A stretch of 15,532 nucleotides of DNA from JBOGXF01 sp050694275 (GTDB lineage: Bacteria; Actinomycetota; CADDZG01; WHSQ01): positions 1 to 15,532 of the forward strand of contig JBOGXF010000099.1 in assembly GCA_050694275.1 (NCBI GenBank), given 5' to 3'. Below the pieces are notes generated by a model, which made no database searches, was not told the origin of the DNA, and saw nothing but the letters and a program-made list of their open reading frames with translations. Position numbers and translations under genes: made by a program. Below, piece by piece: positions 1 through 8,001 of the stretch (within the stretch, counting starts at the first letter, position 1; the number at the start of each line of letters is the position of its first letter).

Positions 1-1
1 C

Positions 2-517
2 CTAGCGGGTGACGGTGAAGATGTTGTCCTGGGCCGTGAAGCCGTCCTCGAGGACGGTGACGCAGACGTTCTGGTGGATCATCTTGGTGGCGTAGGCCCG
101 CGCGTGGGCGGGGCCGGTGTCGGCGTAGCGCAGGATCTTGATGCTCACCATCGCCTTGCCCTCGGCGTCGGTCAGGGCCCAGCCGGTGAAGAACGTCTCA
201 CCGACGAAGAGGCCGACGCCTAGCTGGACGTCTTCGGCCGGGAACGACATGGGCGGGTCGTATTCCTGGCCGGCCCCCGCGGGATCCTCGTGGGCCGGGC
301 GCGTCACGGTGAACTTGACCTTGGCGGTGTCGCCGACGTGGTAGGTCTTCTTGACCGGCTTCATCTCGATGTGGAAGTTGCGCACCGCGTAGGTCTCGCT
401 GTCCCCACACCCGTGAGCCGCCGAGGGGGCCGGCGCGGCGAACAAGACCCCCGCCACGAGCGACGCGGCCAGGGCGGAAATCACGCCTCGTCTGCGCCGA
501 GTGCGAATTCGTCTCAT
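2..517 (-). CDS. Small secreted protein, probable beta-sandwich domain, family not recognised
   Basis: The 171-residue product begins with an Arg-rich stretch and a hydrophobic, Ala-rich segment (about residues 11-33) ending in AAPAPSAA, a typical Sec or possibly Tat signal peptide. The mature part is about 135 residues of alternating hydrophobic strands. Its YHVGDTAKVKFTV and TDAEGKAMVSIKI stretches resemble macroglobulin or Ig-like folds, which is only a fold-level resemblance. Cys37 and Cys152 could form a disulfide. The ATG lies 10 nt after the stop of the upstream hydrolase gene with only a weak SD (GGGTGA), so the two are probably co-transcribed and translationally coupled. The two signal peptides are also alike (LVAG-L-AAPAP). 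It may be an extracellular partner of the hydrolase. No enzymatic motif is visible. The reading frame and secretion are well supported; the function is unknown. Confidence 0.75.
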   Translation of the reverse strand: MRRIRTRRRRGVISALAASLVAGVLFAAPAPSAAHGCGDSETYAVRNFHIEMKPVKKTYHVGDTAKVKFTVTRPAHEDPAGAGQEYDPPMSFPAEDVQLGVGLFVGETFFTGWALTDAEGKAMVSIKILRYADTGPAHARAYATKMIHQNVCVTVLEDGFTAQDNIFTVTR

Positions 518-527
518 GGCGACGTCA

Positions 528-2336
528 TCACCCGTGCGCGTGCCCGCCGGCCTGGAACAGCGTGTGGGCGTTCTTGGGGCCGTTCACGACCGGCAGGATG
601 AGGCGGGTCCTGCCCTCGTCGAGGTTGAGGTTTACGAGTGCGCACGCGTTGCTGTCGCATGGATAGGGCTTGGCCACCGTCCACTCCGACACGTCGGTCA
701 TGAAGTTAAGACCGATGAAGTGACCCTTCTTGAATATGTAGTCGACGGGCTTCGCCGCGATCGTCATCTCGAACGGTCTGCCGGGCTCGACCGGCGCTTG
801 CTTGGCGAGGCTGTTGCGATAGCGGGAGTCGTGGAAGCCGCGCGTGACCGAAAGGTGAGCGCCCGAGTCGGTGTAACCGACGTGGTTTCCCTCGACCATG
901 ATCATCTTGGCGGGATCGACGTCGACGATGAGCGGCGTGTAGGTGACCCATTCACGCTGCACGGTCGAGTAGATCTGCACCTTGGGCGTACCGAAGATGC
1001 GCACATCCTTTTTCAACGGCGGAGACTCGAACCACAGCCACTCGTGGTTGTTGCGCGGATGCCCGTTGGCGTGCAATTCCTGCGTTGAGACCCCGGGGAA
1101 AGATGCCGCCTCGGCCCCTCCGAACGGATTCGGGAGGGGCTTCGAGGGCAGGATCTTCCACTGGTAGTCGGCGGCGCTCGTGCGCGGCGTCGCCTGGGCT
1201 ATCAGAGAGATGTTGCGTGTCCTCGGTGGCCTGCCCTTGTACCACTTCCCGGCCGCGTCCTGGTTGGCGACCTGGCTGATGACCGTCGGCGACTTGTCGA
1301 TGCCGTTGTTGACGCCCTTGAGGTAGTGCGCCATCCACTTCTCGACGAACTTGTCGTAGCCCCCGCCCGGAGTCGAGTGGCCCTGCCAGCGCGTCCCCAT
1401 GTAGAGGACCCTCTTCGGCGAGTTCTTGAGCGCGTGGTAGAGGTTGAACGCCTCTTCTTGCTTGACATTCCAGTCACCCCAGTTGTGCGCGATCAGCACG
1501 GGGATGTCGATCTTCTTCGCGTCCACGATGTAGTCGCGCTCGAGCCAGAACTTGTCGTAGTCGGGGGTGTCGTCGTAACCGTGCTCGGTGTGCTCAATCT
1601 CGTCGCACGGCGTCATGGCCGACTGCACGCGCTGCGCCCAACCCGGCCCCCCCGCGTCGAGCGGCGGGGGCAACGCAAGGCCGAAGTCGAACGCGAGCGG
1701 CGTATCGAAGCCCTCGTCGGCGATCGAGCCGGGCCCCTGGTTGCCGATCGCCTCGTCGTTCAGGAAGTAACGCACCCCGCCCGAGTACGCGTACTCGTAC
1801 CAGCGCGAGATCGCGGCCTCGGGGACGATGGTGACGAGGCCCTTGGGGTTTTCGACCGCGGCCGCGGTCGCGGTGGTCCCCTCGTACGAGCCGCCCATCA
1901 TCGCGACCTTGCCGTTCGACCACTTCTGCTTCGTTATCCACTCGACGAGGGCCGCGCCCGTTTCCTTCTCGCGCTTGCCGCCGTAGTCGAAGCACCCGCC
2001 GGAGTTGCCTGTGCCGACGACGTCGGCCCACACGCGGTGGTAACCGTCGGGGACCCATCGCTCCGCATCGTTGGCGCGCCGGTAGTTCGGCGGGGTCCCG
2101 AGGATCGAGTACGGGGAGTAGGTGAAGATCGACGGCGCGCGCACGATCTTGCCGTCGTCGACCGCGTGCGCGACGTGGACGAAGATCTGGCCGTGCTTGG
2201 TGTCGGCGACGTACTCCCGGCGCTCGATGTCGAACTGCTTGTCGTCGTCTCTGGACGCTGCGGGGGCCGGGGCCGCGAGCAGCCCGGCGACCAGGGTCGC
2301 CGCCAGCGCTGCCCCTAATGTCCAGTGGCGTCGCAT
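528..2336 (-). CDS. Secreted CocE/NonD family alpha/beta hydrolase (X-Pro dipeptidyl-peptidase S15-like)
   Basis: From the ATG at 2336 the product is 602 residues. An upstream in-frame start at 2378 adds 14 residues but would put the signal peptide deep inside. The sequence GGGGAGG sits 12 nt before the chosen ATG. The product starts RRHWTLGAALAATLVAG, a signal peptide. Counting from the longer start, the alpha/beta hydrolase core carries the nucleophile elbow GGSYEG (Ser164), an acid in HNWGDW (Asp302) and the catalytic His in WQGHS (His334): the Ser-Asp-His triad of cocaine esterase and PepX-type enzymes. The region after about residue 370 is beta-rich, matching the PepX C-terminal jelly roll. 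Such enzymes cleave esters or amides, including X-Pro dipeptides and acyl compounds; the substrate cannot be read from sequence. It acts outside the membrane and is the first gene of a pair with the small secreted protein. Confidence 0.9.
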   Translation of the reverse strand: MRRHWTLGAALAATLVAGLLAAPAPAASRDDDKQFDIERREYVADTKHGQIFVHVAHAVDDGKIVRAPSIFTYSPYSILGTPPNYRRANDAERWVPDGYHRVWADVVGTGNSGGCFDYGGKREKETGAALVEWITKQKWSNGKVAMMGGSYEGTTATAAAVENPKGLVTIVPEAAISRWYEYAYSGGVRYFLNDEAIGNQGPGSIADEGFDTPLAFDFGLALPPPLDAGGPGWAQRVQSAMTPCDEIEHTEHGYDDTPDYDKFWLERDYIVDAKKIDIPVLIAHNWGDWNVKQEEAFNLYHALKNSPKRVLYMGTRWQGHSTPGGGYDKFVEKWMAHYLKGVNNGIDKSPTVISQVANQDAAGKWYKGRPPRTRNISLIAQATPRTSAADYQWKILPSKPLPNPFGGAEAASFPGVSTQELHANGHPRNNHEWLWFESPPLKKDVRIFGTPKVQIYSTVQREWVTYTPLIVDVDPAKMIMVEGNHVGYTDSGAHLSVTRGFHDSRYRNSLAKQAPVEPGRPFEMTIAAKPVDYIFKKGHFIGLNFMTDVSEWTVAKPYPCDSNACALVNLNLDEGRTRLILPVVNGPKNAHTLFQAGGHAHG

Positions 2337-2535
2337 CCGAAAATCACGCCTCCCCAGGCTGGCCCGTCCGGTAACCACCAGTGTGACTGATTCGCGCCTT
2401 AAGTCGGTTCCGGCAGGCTGTATTTATCTTGTCTTTACCCTTCAAGAAGGGGTTTCGACTCCGGCCCCCGGACTCCTGCGAACGCCGGTGCGTCCGTGCC
2501 CGACTACGAAGCGTCACGTGAGCCCGGCGCCCGCG
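2337..2535. other. Intergenic region with an AT-rich pocket; likely holds the hydrolase promoter
   Basis: The stretch 2398-2460 is clearly more AT-rich than its surroundings. On the minus strand it contains GACTTAAG (2405 to 2398), 61 nt before the hydrolase ATG. Related GAYTTAAG motifs precede two other secreted-protein genes in the window (12951-12958 and 15041-15048). Small hairpins are present, CCCTT/AAGGG around 2440-2452 and TCCGG/CCGGA at 2460-2472, but without a convincing U-tract. No good -35/-10 pair was found on either strand, so promoter placement is uncertain. Confidence 0.3.
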
Positions 2536-2655
2536 ATGGGCAGTCCCGTCGACTACCTGGGCATGTTGCGCTCCTTGCCGTCCGACAAGACGTACGAGAA
2601 CCTGCAAGAGGTGTGGATAGACCTCGGCGGTTCGGTCGAAGACAGGCGTATGTAG
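2536..2655 (+). CDS. Possible small protein of 39 residues, unrecognised
   Basis: An ATG-to-TAG frame of 39 codons starts MGSPVDYLGMLRSLPSDK and ends GGSVEDRRM. It has about 85% G/C in third positions and a mixed, non-Arg-rich composition, unlike the shadow frames here. An in-frame GTG at 2518 would add six residues. The SD is weak for either start. It lies 56 nt before the transporter gene on the same strand and could be the first cistron of that operon or a leader peptide. The competing interpretation is a longer N-terminus of the transporter in another frame (from ATG 2496 or GTG 2613), but that frame reads Arg-rich and unnatural here. No known family is recognised and the function is unknown. 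Confidence 0.45.
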   Translation: MGSPVDYLGMLRSLPSDKTYENLQEVWIDLGGSVEDRRM

Positions 2656-2711
2656 AAGACGATCCCGAGCAACATCGGGCGTCCCCGGCCCGCATCCTCG
2701 CCCGGCGGGCG

Positions 2712-3899
2712 ATGCGCGGCGCTCGCAGAGAGGCGGGGACGCCGGAATTCGGCCGCCTCCTTCTGTTCTGGGCTTCCGGCGCGGCGGGCGACGCGCTGAT
2801 CGCCCTCGCCCTGGCGGGCTCGCTGTTCTTCTCCGTGCCCGAGACGACGGCGCGCGATCGCGTCGCGCTTTACCTCGCTCTGACCGTCGCTCCCTTCGCC
2901 CTCGTCGCGCCGTTTCTGTCCAGGGTGCTCGATCGTCATCGCGGGAGCATGAGGATCGCGATGGTCGCGGCCGCCCTCGGACGCGGAACGCTCGCGTGGA
3001 TGCTCGCCACGCGCCTCGACAGTCTGCTCTTGTTCCCGATCGCGTTCGGGATTCTCGTTCTGTCGCGCGCCGCGCTGGTCGTGCGCGGTGCGCTGTTGCC
3101 GCAACTCGTGCCCGAGGGCCGAACCCTGGTCCACGCCAACTCGTCCTTGTCGCGCACGAGCGCGGTGGCCGGGATAGCGGCGGGCTTACCGGGCTTGCTG
3201 CTGATCCGATGGCCGGGCGTCAACTTCGAGCTGCTCGTCACCGCGCTCGTCTATTACCTCGGAGCGGTTCCCGCCCTGCTGCTCCCGTCGCCGCGCGGCC
3301 GCAGGCCCATCGGCGAGCGGATGGGGGCGCGCGCCGCGGCGCGCAGCGTGTCGGTGCGACAAGCGGTGGTCGCGATCTCGGGTATGCGATTTTTGGTGGG
3401 TTTTCTCGTCTTCCATCTCGCGTTCGCGCTGCGCCGCGAGGGACTGTCTTCGGTCGGACTCGGGGCACTGATCGGCTCGGCGGCGGTCGGCGCGCTCGTG
3501 GGGGCGGTGGTCGCGCCGCGCATCCGGCGAAGGCTCAAAGAGGAAGGCATCGTCGTCGCATCGCTCGCGATCGCCGGGGTGACCGGGATACTCGTCGGAC
3601 GTTACTTCTCGCTCGTGACCGCCGGGGTGCTCGTGTTCTCGTTCGGCGTCGCGGCCGGAGCGGCCAAGCTGGCGTTCGACGCAATCGTGCAGCGCGAGGT
3701 GACGGAAGGCGCACGCGGGTGGGCGTTCGCGCGATTCGAGTCGGCGCTGCAGCTCGCGTGGGTGGCAGGAGCGATAGTTCCGCTCCTGGGCGCGATCCCG
3801 CCCGGAGCGGGGGTGGTCGTCGCCGGGATCGCGGCAAACGTTCTGGCGCTCGTGTACGTCGCCGGTCGCTACCGGGTGCGGTCGTCGGGGGTGCCGTAA
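2712..3899 (+). CDS. MFS-like multi-pass membrane transporter
   Basis: From the ATG at 2712 the product is 395 residues, the usual size for a 12-helix major facilitator. Successive hydrophobic stretches of about 20 residues alternate with short basic loops. An MFS motif-A-like loop, FLSRVLDRHRGSMRIAM, follows the second hydrophobic segment, and a basic central loop (PSPRGRRPIGERMGAR) divides the two halves. It resembles the exporter-type MFS branch (EntS/MFS_3-like), but no substrate can be assigned. The start was chosen because the conserved part begins EFGRLLLFWASG; a longer frame back to 2496 is Arg-rich and overlaps a better small ORF. The SD is poor (GGCGGGCG). The stop lies 9 nt before the glutamate-cysteine ligase-like gene, so the two are probably one operon. 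Export of a thiol or gamma-glutamyl compound is conceivable but not shown. Confidence 0.8.
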   Translation: MRGARREAGTPEFGRLLLFWASGAAGDALIALALAGSLFFSVPETTARDRVALYLALTVAPFALVAPFLSRVLDRHRGSMRIAMVAAALGRGTLAWMLATRLDSLLLFPIAFGILVLSRAALVVRGALLPQLVPEGRTLVHANSSLSRTSAVAGIAAGLPGLLLIRWPGVNFELLVTALVYYLGAVPALLLPSPRGRRPIGERMGARAAARSVSVRQAVVAISGMRFLVGFLVFHLAFALRREGLSSVGLGALIGSAAVGALVGAVVAPRIRRRLKEEGIVVASLAIAGVTGILVGRYFSLVTAGVLVFSFGVAAGAAKLAFDAIVQREVTEGARGWAFARFESALQLAWVAGAIVPLLGAIPPGAGVVVAGIAANVLALVYVAGRYRVRSSGVP

Positions 3900-3908
3900 A
3901 GTTTCCTT

Positions 3909-5093
3909 GTGAATATCATCTTCAACGGCTCCGAGCGTCCGACGCTTGGCGTCGAACTCGAGCTTCAGCTCGTCGACGAGTCCGGCGCGCTCGCGACCGA
4001 CACGGCCGCAACGAAGATCCTCGCGGAGCTCGAGGGCCATCCCGGCTACAAGCACGAACTCCTCGAATGCACGATCGAAGTCATCACCGACATCTGCCCG
4101 ACCGTGGGCCAGGCCCGCCGCGACCTCGACGGCAAGCTGGGTCGGCTGGTCGAAGTCGCCGACCGTCTCGGCTACCGCGTCATCAGCTCGGGCACTCACC
4201 CCTTCAGCGCGTGGTCGGACCAGACGGTGTCGCCGGACCCTCGCTACCACCGCCTGATCGAGGACTGTCAGTGGACCGCGCGGCGCCTCTTGATCTTCGG
4301 CGTCCACACGCACGTCGGCGTCCGCTCCGGCGAGGAAGCGATCGCGGTCGGCAACAGCCTCGCGACGTTCATCCCGCACTTCCTCGCGCTATCGACGTCG
4401 AGCCCCTTCTGGCAGGGACGCGACACCGGGCTCGCGTCGACTCGGTCGAAGGTGTTCGAGTCGCTCCCGACGGCCGGCCTTCCCTACACGATGGAGAACT
4501 GGGGACAGTTCCAGCGTTTCATGCGCACGCTGATCGGGGCCGGGACGATCCGCAGCATCCGCGAGGTGTGGTGGGACATCCGGCCCCATCCCGGCTTCGG
4601 CACGATCGAGCTGCGGATCTGCGACGGAATCTCGACCATGGACGAGACGTGCGCCATCAACGCCCTGTCGCAGGCACTCGTCGTGTGGCTCGCCGAGCGA
4701 TACAACAACGGTCTCGAGGTCCCGACGCATCACGCGTGGACGATTCGCGATAACAAGTGGCGCGCCGCGCGCTACGGATTGGACGCCGAGATCATCCGCG
4801 ACGAGGAGGGCAACCTCGTCTCGCTGCGACGCTCGATCGGCGACCTGGTCGAGCGTCTGGAGCCCACCGCCGAGCGCCTGGGCTGCCTCGAGGACCTTTT
4901 GCGAGTCAACTCGATCCTCGAGCGCGGGACGTCGGCGACGCGTCAGCGCGAGGTGTTCCATTCCGAGCACGATCTCTCGAAGGTGGTGGACTCTCTCGCC
5001 GACGAGCTCGCCTCGGGCTCGCCCCGGCCCCTGCCGGACGGGGATCTCACCGGCGCAACGCCGGTGCACGGCGACCCGCTCCACGGCGAATAA
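3909..5093 (+). CDS. Glutamate-cysteine ligase-like carboxylate-amine ligase (YbdK / GCS2 family)
   Basis: The 394-residue product starts with GTG 9 nt after the transporter stop. Family hallmarks are visible: the metal-binding segment TLGVELELQLVD (residues 12-23), LLECTIEVIT (51-60), GTHPFSAW (95-102), the His-rich GVHTHVGV (131-138), ENWGQF (196-201) and ELRICDG (234-240). Members form gamma-glutamyl amide bonds with ATP. E. coli YbdK has weak gamma-glutamylcysteine ligase activity, and relatives include EgtA of ergothioneine synthesis. No other egt or mycothiol gene is in the window, so the exact substrate is open. The enzyme is cytoplasmic, with no signal peptide. There is no clear SD, which fits coupling to the transporter upstream. 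The C-terminal tail of about 25 residues (GSPRPLPDGD onward) looks disordered. The family call is firm; the pathway is not. Confidence 0.92.
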   Translation: MNIIFNGSERPTLGVELELQLVDESGALATDTAATKILAELEGHPGYKHELLECTIEVITDICPTVGQARRDLDGKLGRLVEVADRLGYRVISSGTHPFSAWSDQTVSPDPRYHRLIEDCQWTARRLLIFGVHTHVGVRSGEEAIAVGNSLATFIPHFLALSTSSPFWQGRDTGLASTRSKVFESLPTAGLPYTMENWGQFQRFMRTLIGAGTIRSIREVWWDIRPHPGFGTIELRICDGISTMDETCAINALSQALVVWLAERYNNGLEVPTHHAWTIRDNKWRAARYGLDAEIIRDEEGNLVSLRRSIGDLVERLEPTAERLGCLEDLLRVNSILERGTSATRQREVFHSEHDLSKVVDSLADELASGSPRPLPDGDLTGATPVHGDPLHGE

Positions 5094-5101
5094 CCCCTCC
5101 C

Positions 5102-5150
5102 GCCGAGTGGTCGTGAAGCGCCATACAGGGGCGCGTGGCGACCACTCGGC
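5102..5150. terminator. Strong hairpin between convergent genes (bidirectional terminator candidate)
   Basis: GCCGAGTGGTCG (5102-5113) and CGACCACTCGGC (5139-5150) are a perfect 12-bp inverted repeat. A second nested stem pairs GCGCC (5118-5122) with GGCGC (5130-5134). It begins 8 nt after the ligase stop and ends 17 nt before the selB stop on the other strand. No U-tract is present on either side, so it may stop transcription by structure alone or stabilise 3' ends. Confidence 0.65.
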
Positions 5151-5167
5151 CGGTGGCAGTGGGCGAG

Positions 5168-6982
5168 TCAGGGGTTCGGGCCGAGGACGCGCACGTCGCC
5201 TCGGCGGCGCGTCGCACCGGTCTGATCGAGCCATTCGCAGAGCGGCACCGCGTACTTGCGACTCGTCCCGAGCAGGTCGCGTATCTCGGCCACGGTGATC
5301 TCACCCGACGACTCGATGTGCTCGCGCACTCTTCGGCGCGCCTCGTCTGCCTGCGCGCGCGTGAGGTAGAAGTCGCCCAATTTGATGAGCTCCTGTGCGT
5401 CGACCAGCGCGCGCAGGAGCGCGGGGTCGGCCTTCAGATCCTTCTCAACCGGGGGCGCGAACCCGGCCGAGGAGATCTCGTCGATCAGTGCGTCGCGGGC
5501 GCGGCGCTGCTCGGGGGCAAGCTCGACCGAGAAGCTTGCGAGACGCACGGTCGCGCCGTCTTCGACTACGTCGTCGAGTCGCGCGACGAGCGCGTCGAAA
5601 GCGCCGGCCCCAAGACCGGTCGCGGCGCGCAGGCCCTCGCGCGAAAGACCGCGTTCGAGCGGTCGGTTCTCGTGATGACGCTCGAGCGCGCCGCGCACGA
5701 CGGACGCGAGCTCGTCGAGTCGGCCCTTCGACACCGCGATCGGGCCGAGCCGGGCCACGGTTGCTGGGATCTCTACCGCCCCGGAGCGAGCCAGCGCGTC
5801 GGCGGCGACGATCTCGCCTTCGGACTCGACCAGCGCGGCGAGGGCGTCCTCGGGCGCTGCCTCCCGCAGCCGTTCCATGAGCTCGACCGAGACCCTGCGC
5901 GGGGGCGCGGGATCGAGGACCTCGCCGCCCCCGAACGTCCGCACGCGGCCCGCGTCGCGCAGGACGAAACGATCTCCCCGCCGGAGCGGGAGCGGGTCGC
6001 GCAGATAGAGCTGCGCGAAGCCGGTCTCGCCCGCCGCGAGCTTGTCGGCGTCGAGCAGTTTGATGCGCACGGGGGTCTCGGCCGATCCCACGTAGAGGAG
6101 GTGCGCGCCCTTCTCCGACAGCTCGTGCTCGTGGCCCGACAGCGCGGCCGGCAGCACTCTGAGCCATGCGGCGATGCGGGCCGCGTTGCGCCACTGATCG
6201 CCCCCCACGATCGCGTCGCCGCGCTCGGCCCCCTGTCGCTCGAGCCCGGCGAGGTTGAGGGCGACCCGGTTGCCGGGACCGATCGACGACACCTCTTTCT
6301 TATGGCTCTGGATCGTGCGGATGCGAGCGCGCCGCCCGGCGGGGGCGATCTCGACCTCCTCGCCGACCGCGAAGCCCCCGCCTGCGAGCGTCCCGGTCAC
6401 GACCGTGCCGGCGCCGGCGACGGTGAACACGCGATCGACCCACAACCGCGGGCGGCCCAGATCGGGGGCCGGGGGGGCGGCGGCGATGACGGTGTCGAGG
6501 GCCGCGACAAGCTCGTCGATGCCTCGTCCGGTCGTCGCCGAGCACGCCACGACCGGCGCGCCGGCAAGCGTGGAATGGGCGATGTGCTCCTCGACCTCGA
6601 CGCGCGCGATCTCGAGCGTCTCCTCGTCGACCGTGTCGGATTTTGTCAGGGCGACGACCCCGGAAGTGATGCCGAGCACGTCGAGCGCAGACAGATGCTC
6701 GGCCGACTGCGGCATCCAGCCCTCGTTGGCGGCGACCACGAACAGGCACACGGTGATCCCGCCGGCCCCCGCGAGCATGTTCTTGATGAAGCGCTCGTGC
6801 CCGGGGACGTCGATGAGGCCGATCTCTCGGCCCGCCGGCAGACGCAGCCACGCGAACCCGAGATCGATGGTGAGGCCGCGCCGCTTCTCCTCGGCGAAGC
6901 GGTCGGGATCGATCCCCGTGAGCCTCTCGACGAGCGTCGACTTGCCGTGATCGACGTGCCCCGCGGTCCCAATGACGTGCAT
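5168..6982 (-). CDS. selB: Selenocysteine-specific translation elongation factor SelB
   Basis: The 604-residue product begins MHVIGTAGHVDHGKS, which is the G1 loop of EF-Tu-like GTPases with the TAGHVDHGKS form typical of SelB (residues 6-15). G3 is DVPGHE (58-63) and G4 is TKSD (113-116). Beta-barrel domains follow, then a C-terminal winged-helix array with LLGTSRKYAVPLCEWLD near the end; in SelB this region binds the SECIS RNA hairpin. SelB with GTP carries Sec-tRNA(Sec) to in-frame UGA codons. The ATG at 6982 was chosen because the GTPase fold starts there; a frame 17 codons longer starts inside a repeat and looks spurious. The SD is weak. It follows the nuclease gene by 77 nt and converges with the ligase operon. 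selA lies about 4 kb away rather than adjacent. Confidence 0.95.
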   Translation of the reverse strand: MHVIGTAGHVDHGKSTLVERLTGIDPDRFAEEKRRGLTIDLGFAWLRLPAGREIGLIDVPGHERFIKNMLAGAGGITVCLFVVAANEGWMPQSAEHLSALDVLGITSGVVALTKSDTVDEETLEIARVEVEEHIAHSTLAGAPVVACSATTGRGIDELVAALDTVIAAAPPAPDLGRPRLWVDRVFTVAGAGTVVTGTLAGGGFAVGEEVEIAPAGRRARIRTIQSHKKEVSSIGPGNRVALNLAGLERQGAERGDAIVGGDQWRNAARIAAWLRVLPAALSGHEHELSEKGAHLLYVGSAETPVRIKLLDADKLAAGETGFAQLYLRDPLPLRRGDRFVLRDAGRVRTFGGGEVLDPAPPRRVSVELMERLREAAPEDALAALVESEGEIVAADALARSGAVEIPATVARLGPIAVSKGRLDELASVVRGALERHHENRPLERGLSREGLRAATGLGAGAFDALVARLDDVVEDGATVRLASFSVELAPEQRRARDALIDEISSAGFAPPVEKDLKADPALLRALVDAQELIKLGDFYLTRAQADEARRRVREHIESSGEITVAEIRDLLGTSRKYAVPLCEWLDQTGATRRRGDVRVLGPNP

Positions 6983-7030
6983 AAGCAGGAGTATCGCCCC
7001 ACACGCCCGATCTCGTTGCAACCAAGGGCG

Positions 7031-7051
7031 CATAGCGCCACTAACAGCAAC
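7031..7051 (+). repeat. Short repeat, copy 1 (AGCGCCACT type), between nuclease gene and selB
   Basis: This 21-bp stretch matches 7999-8019 at 19 of 21 positions in the same orientation, and 8041-8054 in inverted orientation over 14 bp (13 of 14). The shared core is GCGCCACT followed by NACNGC. Copy 1 lies just past the nuclease stop codon and about 50 nt upstream of the selB start. See the operator entry at 7999-8054. Confidence 0.6.
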
Positions 7052-7059
7052 GAATACCT

Positions 7060-8001
7060 CTATTGAGCAGGGCTATCCATCAGTGCCTTTCTGATTCTGC
7101 CCACGACCAAACTTGGATCGCGCCGGAGCTGCCTCGGAGTGACGTAGAGGATTCTCCAGCCCAGCTCTCGGAGTTCTTCGTCGCGCTCGACGTCGCCCTC
7201 CCACGCGAGGTATCCGGAGTGGTGCTTGTAGCTGTGGCACTCGATCCCCAGGAGGCGTCGGGGATAGGCAATGTCGATGTGGCGGGTTCTCCTGCCCACT
7301 CTCACGGGATGCTGGCGCACCGGCCGGGGCAGATCGGAATCGCGAATCGTGCGCCACACACGGGTTTCGTGCGCGCTGGCCGCCGGTTTCTCCCCCGGGG
7401 CCCGATAGCCGAGCAGATTGATCAGCACGGCGGGGCCCCTGCGGCCGCGGGTCTGAAACTGCTCAAGCCTCCACTGGAGTCGAGGAACCGATGTGAGTCC
7501 AACCCTGAGCGCGGAGTCCAGCGCGATCTCCACCGTCTCTTCATCCACCTGGTCGCCGATATCGATCAGGGTCCGCGCCGCGGTCGTTACCGGGAGGGGA
7601 CCGACCAGGCTGCGGTCGAACCGGGGCATGTTGTGAGTTCGGTGCAGTATCACGCCGGGCCCCGGGGGCCTCAGGGCCCGGGAAACGGTCAGCTCGACGA
7701 CGTGGTCGTCGACCCCGTCCAGGCCGAGCAAGACGGCCGCCGAGCGATGCGACACGATCACGCCCCGACCGGCCCACAGGACGACGGCCATCAGCTCCTG
7801 TTCGGGGGACGGAGGCACGGCCGGCATCAAGTGCACGCCGGGGTAGACGCGCTGAAGCTCACCTCGTTGCACTCGCCGCTTGATCCAGTCTGCAGAGAAG
7901 CCGAGGGCGAGAATCTGGGCCCGTGCAAGCAACCCGAACTGGTCACGAGCGGTGCGGAGAAGCAATGACTCGGGCGGAACTTGGTGCTGGGACGGGGTCA
8001 T
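7060..8001 (-). CDS. AbiEi-like HTH protein fused to a DUF559/Vsr-like PD-(D/E)XK nuclease domain
   Basis: The 313-residue product has three parts. Residues about 12-58 (LLRTARDQFGLLARAQILAL, then GELQRVYPGVH) match the N-terminal winged helix of AbiEi-type antitoxins and transcription regulators. A middle AbiEi-like region contains SHRSAAVLLGLDG and VTTAARTLIDIGD. A C-terminal nuclease fold has Glu212 in HETRVW, Asp243 in HIDIAYP and Glu254 in LGIECHSYKHH, then GWRILYVTPRQL. The usual Lys of D-(D/E)XK appears replaced by His. Such genes are common in actinobacteria, often as solitary proteins of unproven role (defence, repair or regulation). No AbiEii nucleotidyltransferase partner lies next to it. 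The ATG at 8001 is preferred from family length; a TTG at 8094 would add 31 residues. Its start overlaps a repeat that could be its operator. Confidence 0.78.
   Translation of the reverse strand: MTPSQHQVPPESLLLRTARDQFGLLARAQILALGFSADWIKRRVQRGELQRVYPGVHLMPAVPPSPEQELMAVVLWAGRGVIVSHRSAAVLLGLDGVDDHVVELTVSRALRPPGPGVILHRTHNMPRFDRSLVGPLPVTTAARTLIDIGDQVDEETVEIALDSALRVGLTSVPRLQWRLEQFQTRGRRGPAVLINLLGYRAPGEKPAASAHETRVWRTIRDSDLPRPVRQHPVRVGRRTRHIDIAYPRRLLGIECHSYKHHSGYLAWEGDVERDEELRELGWRILYVTPRQLRRDPSLVVGRIRKALMDSPAQ

Noticed and set aside
2496..2711. N-terminal extension of the transporter from ATG 2496 or GTG 2613
   Set aside because: The added residues are Arg-rich with no hydrophobic or conserved pattern, and another frame there shows better coding character.
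5135..7066. 643-codon open frame on the plus strand opposite selB
   Set aside because: It lies antisense to a certain selB gene, is Arg/Asp/Glu/Ala-rich with no recognisable domain, and reflects the codon bias of GC-rich DNA.
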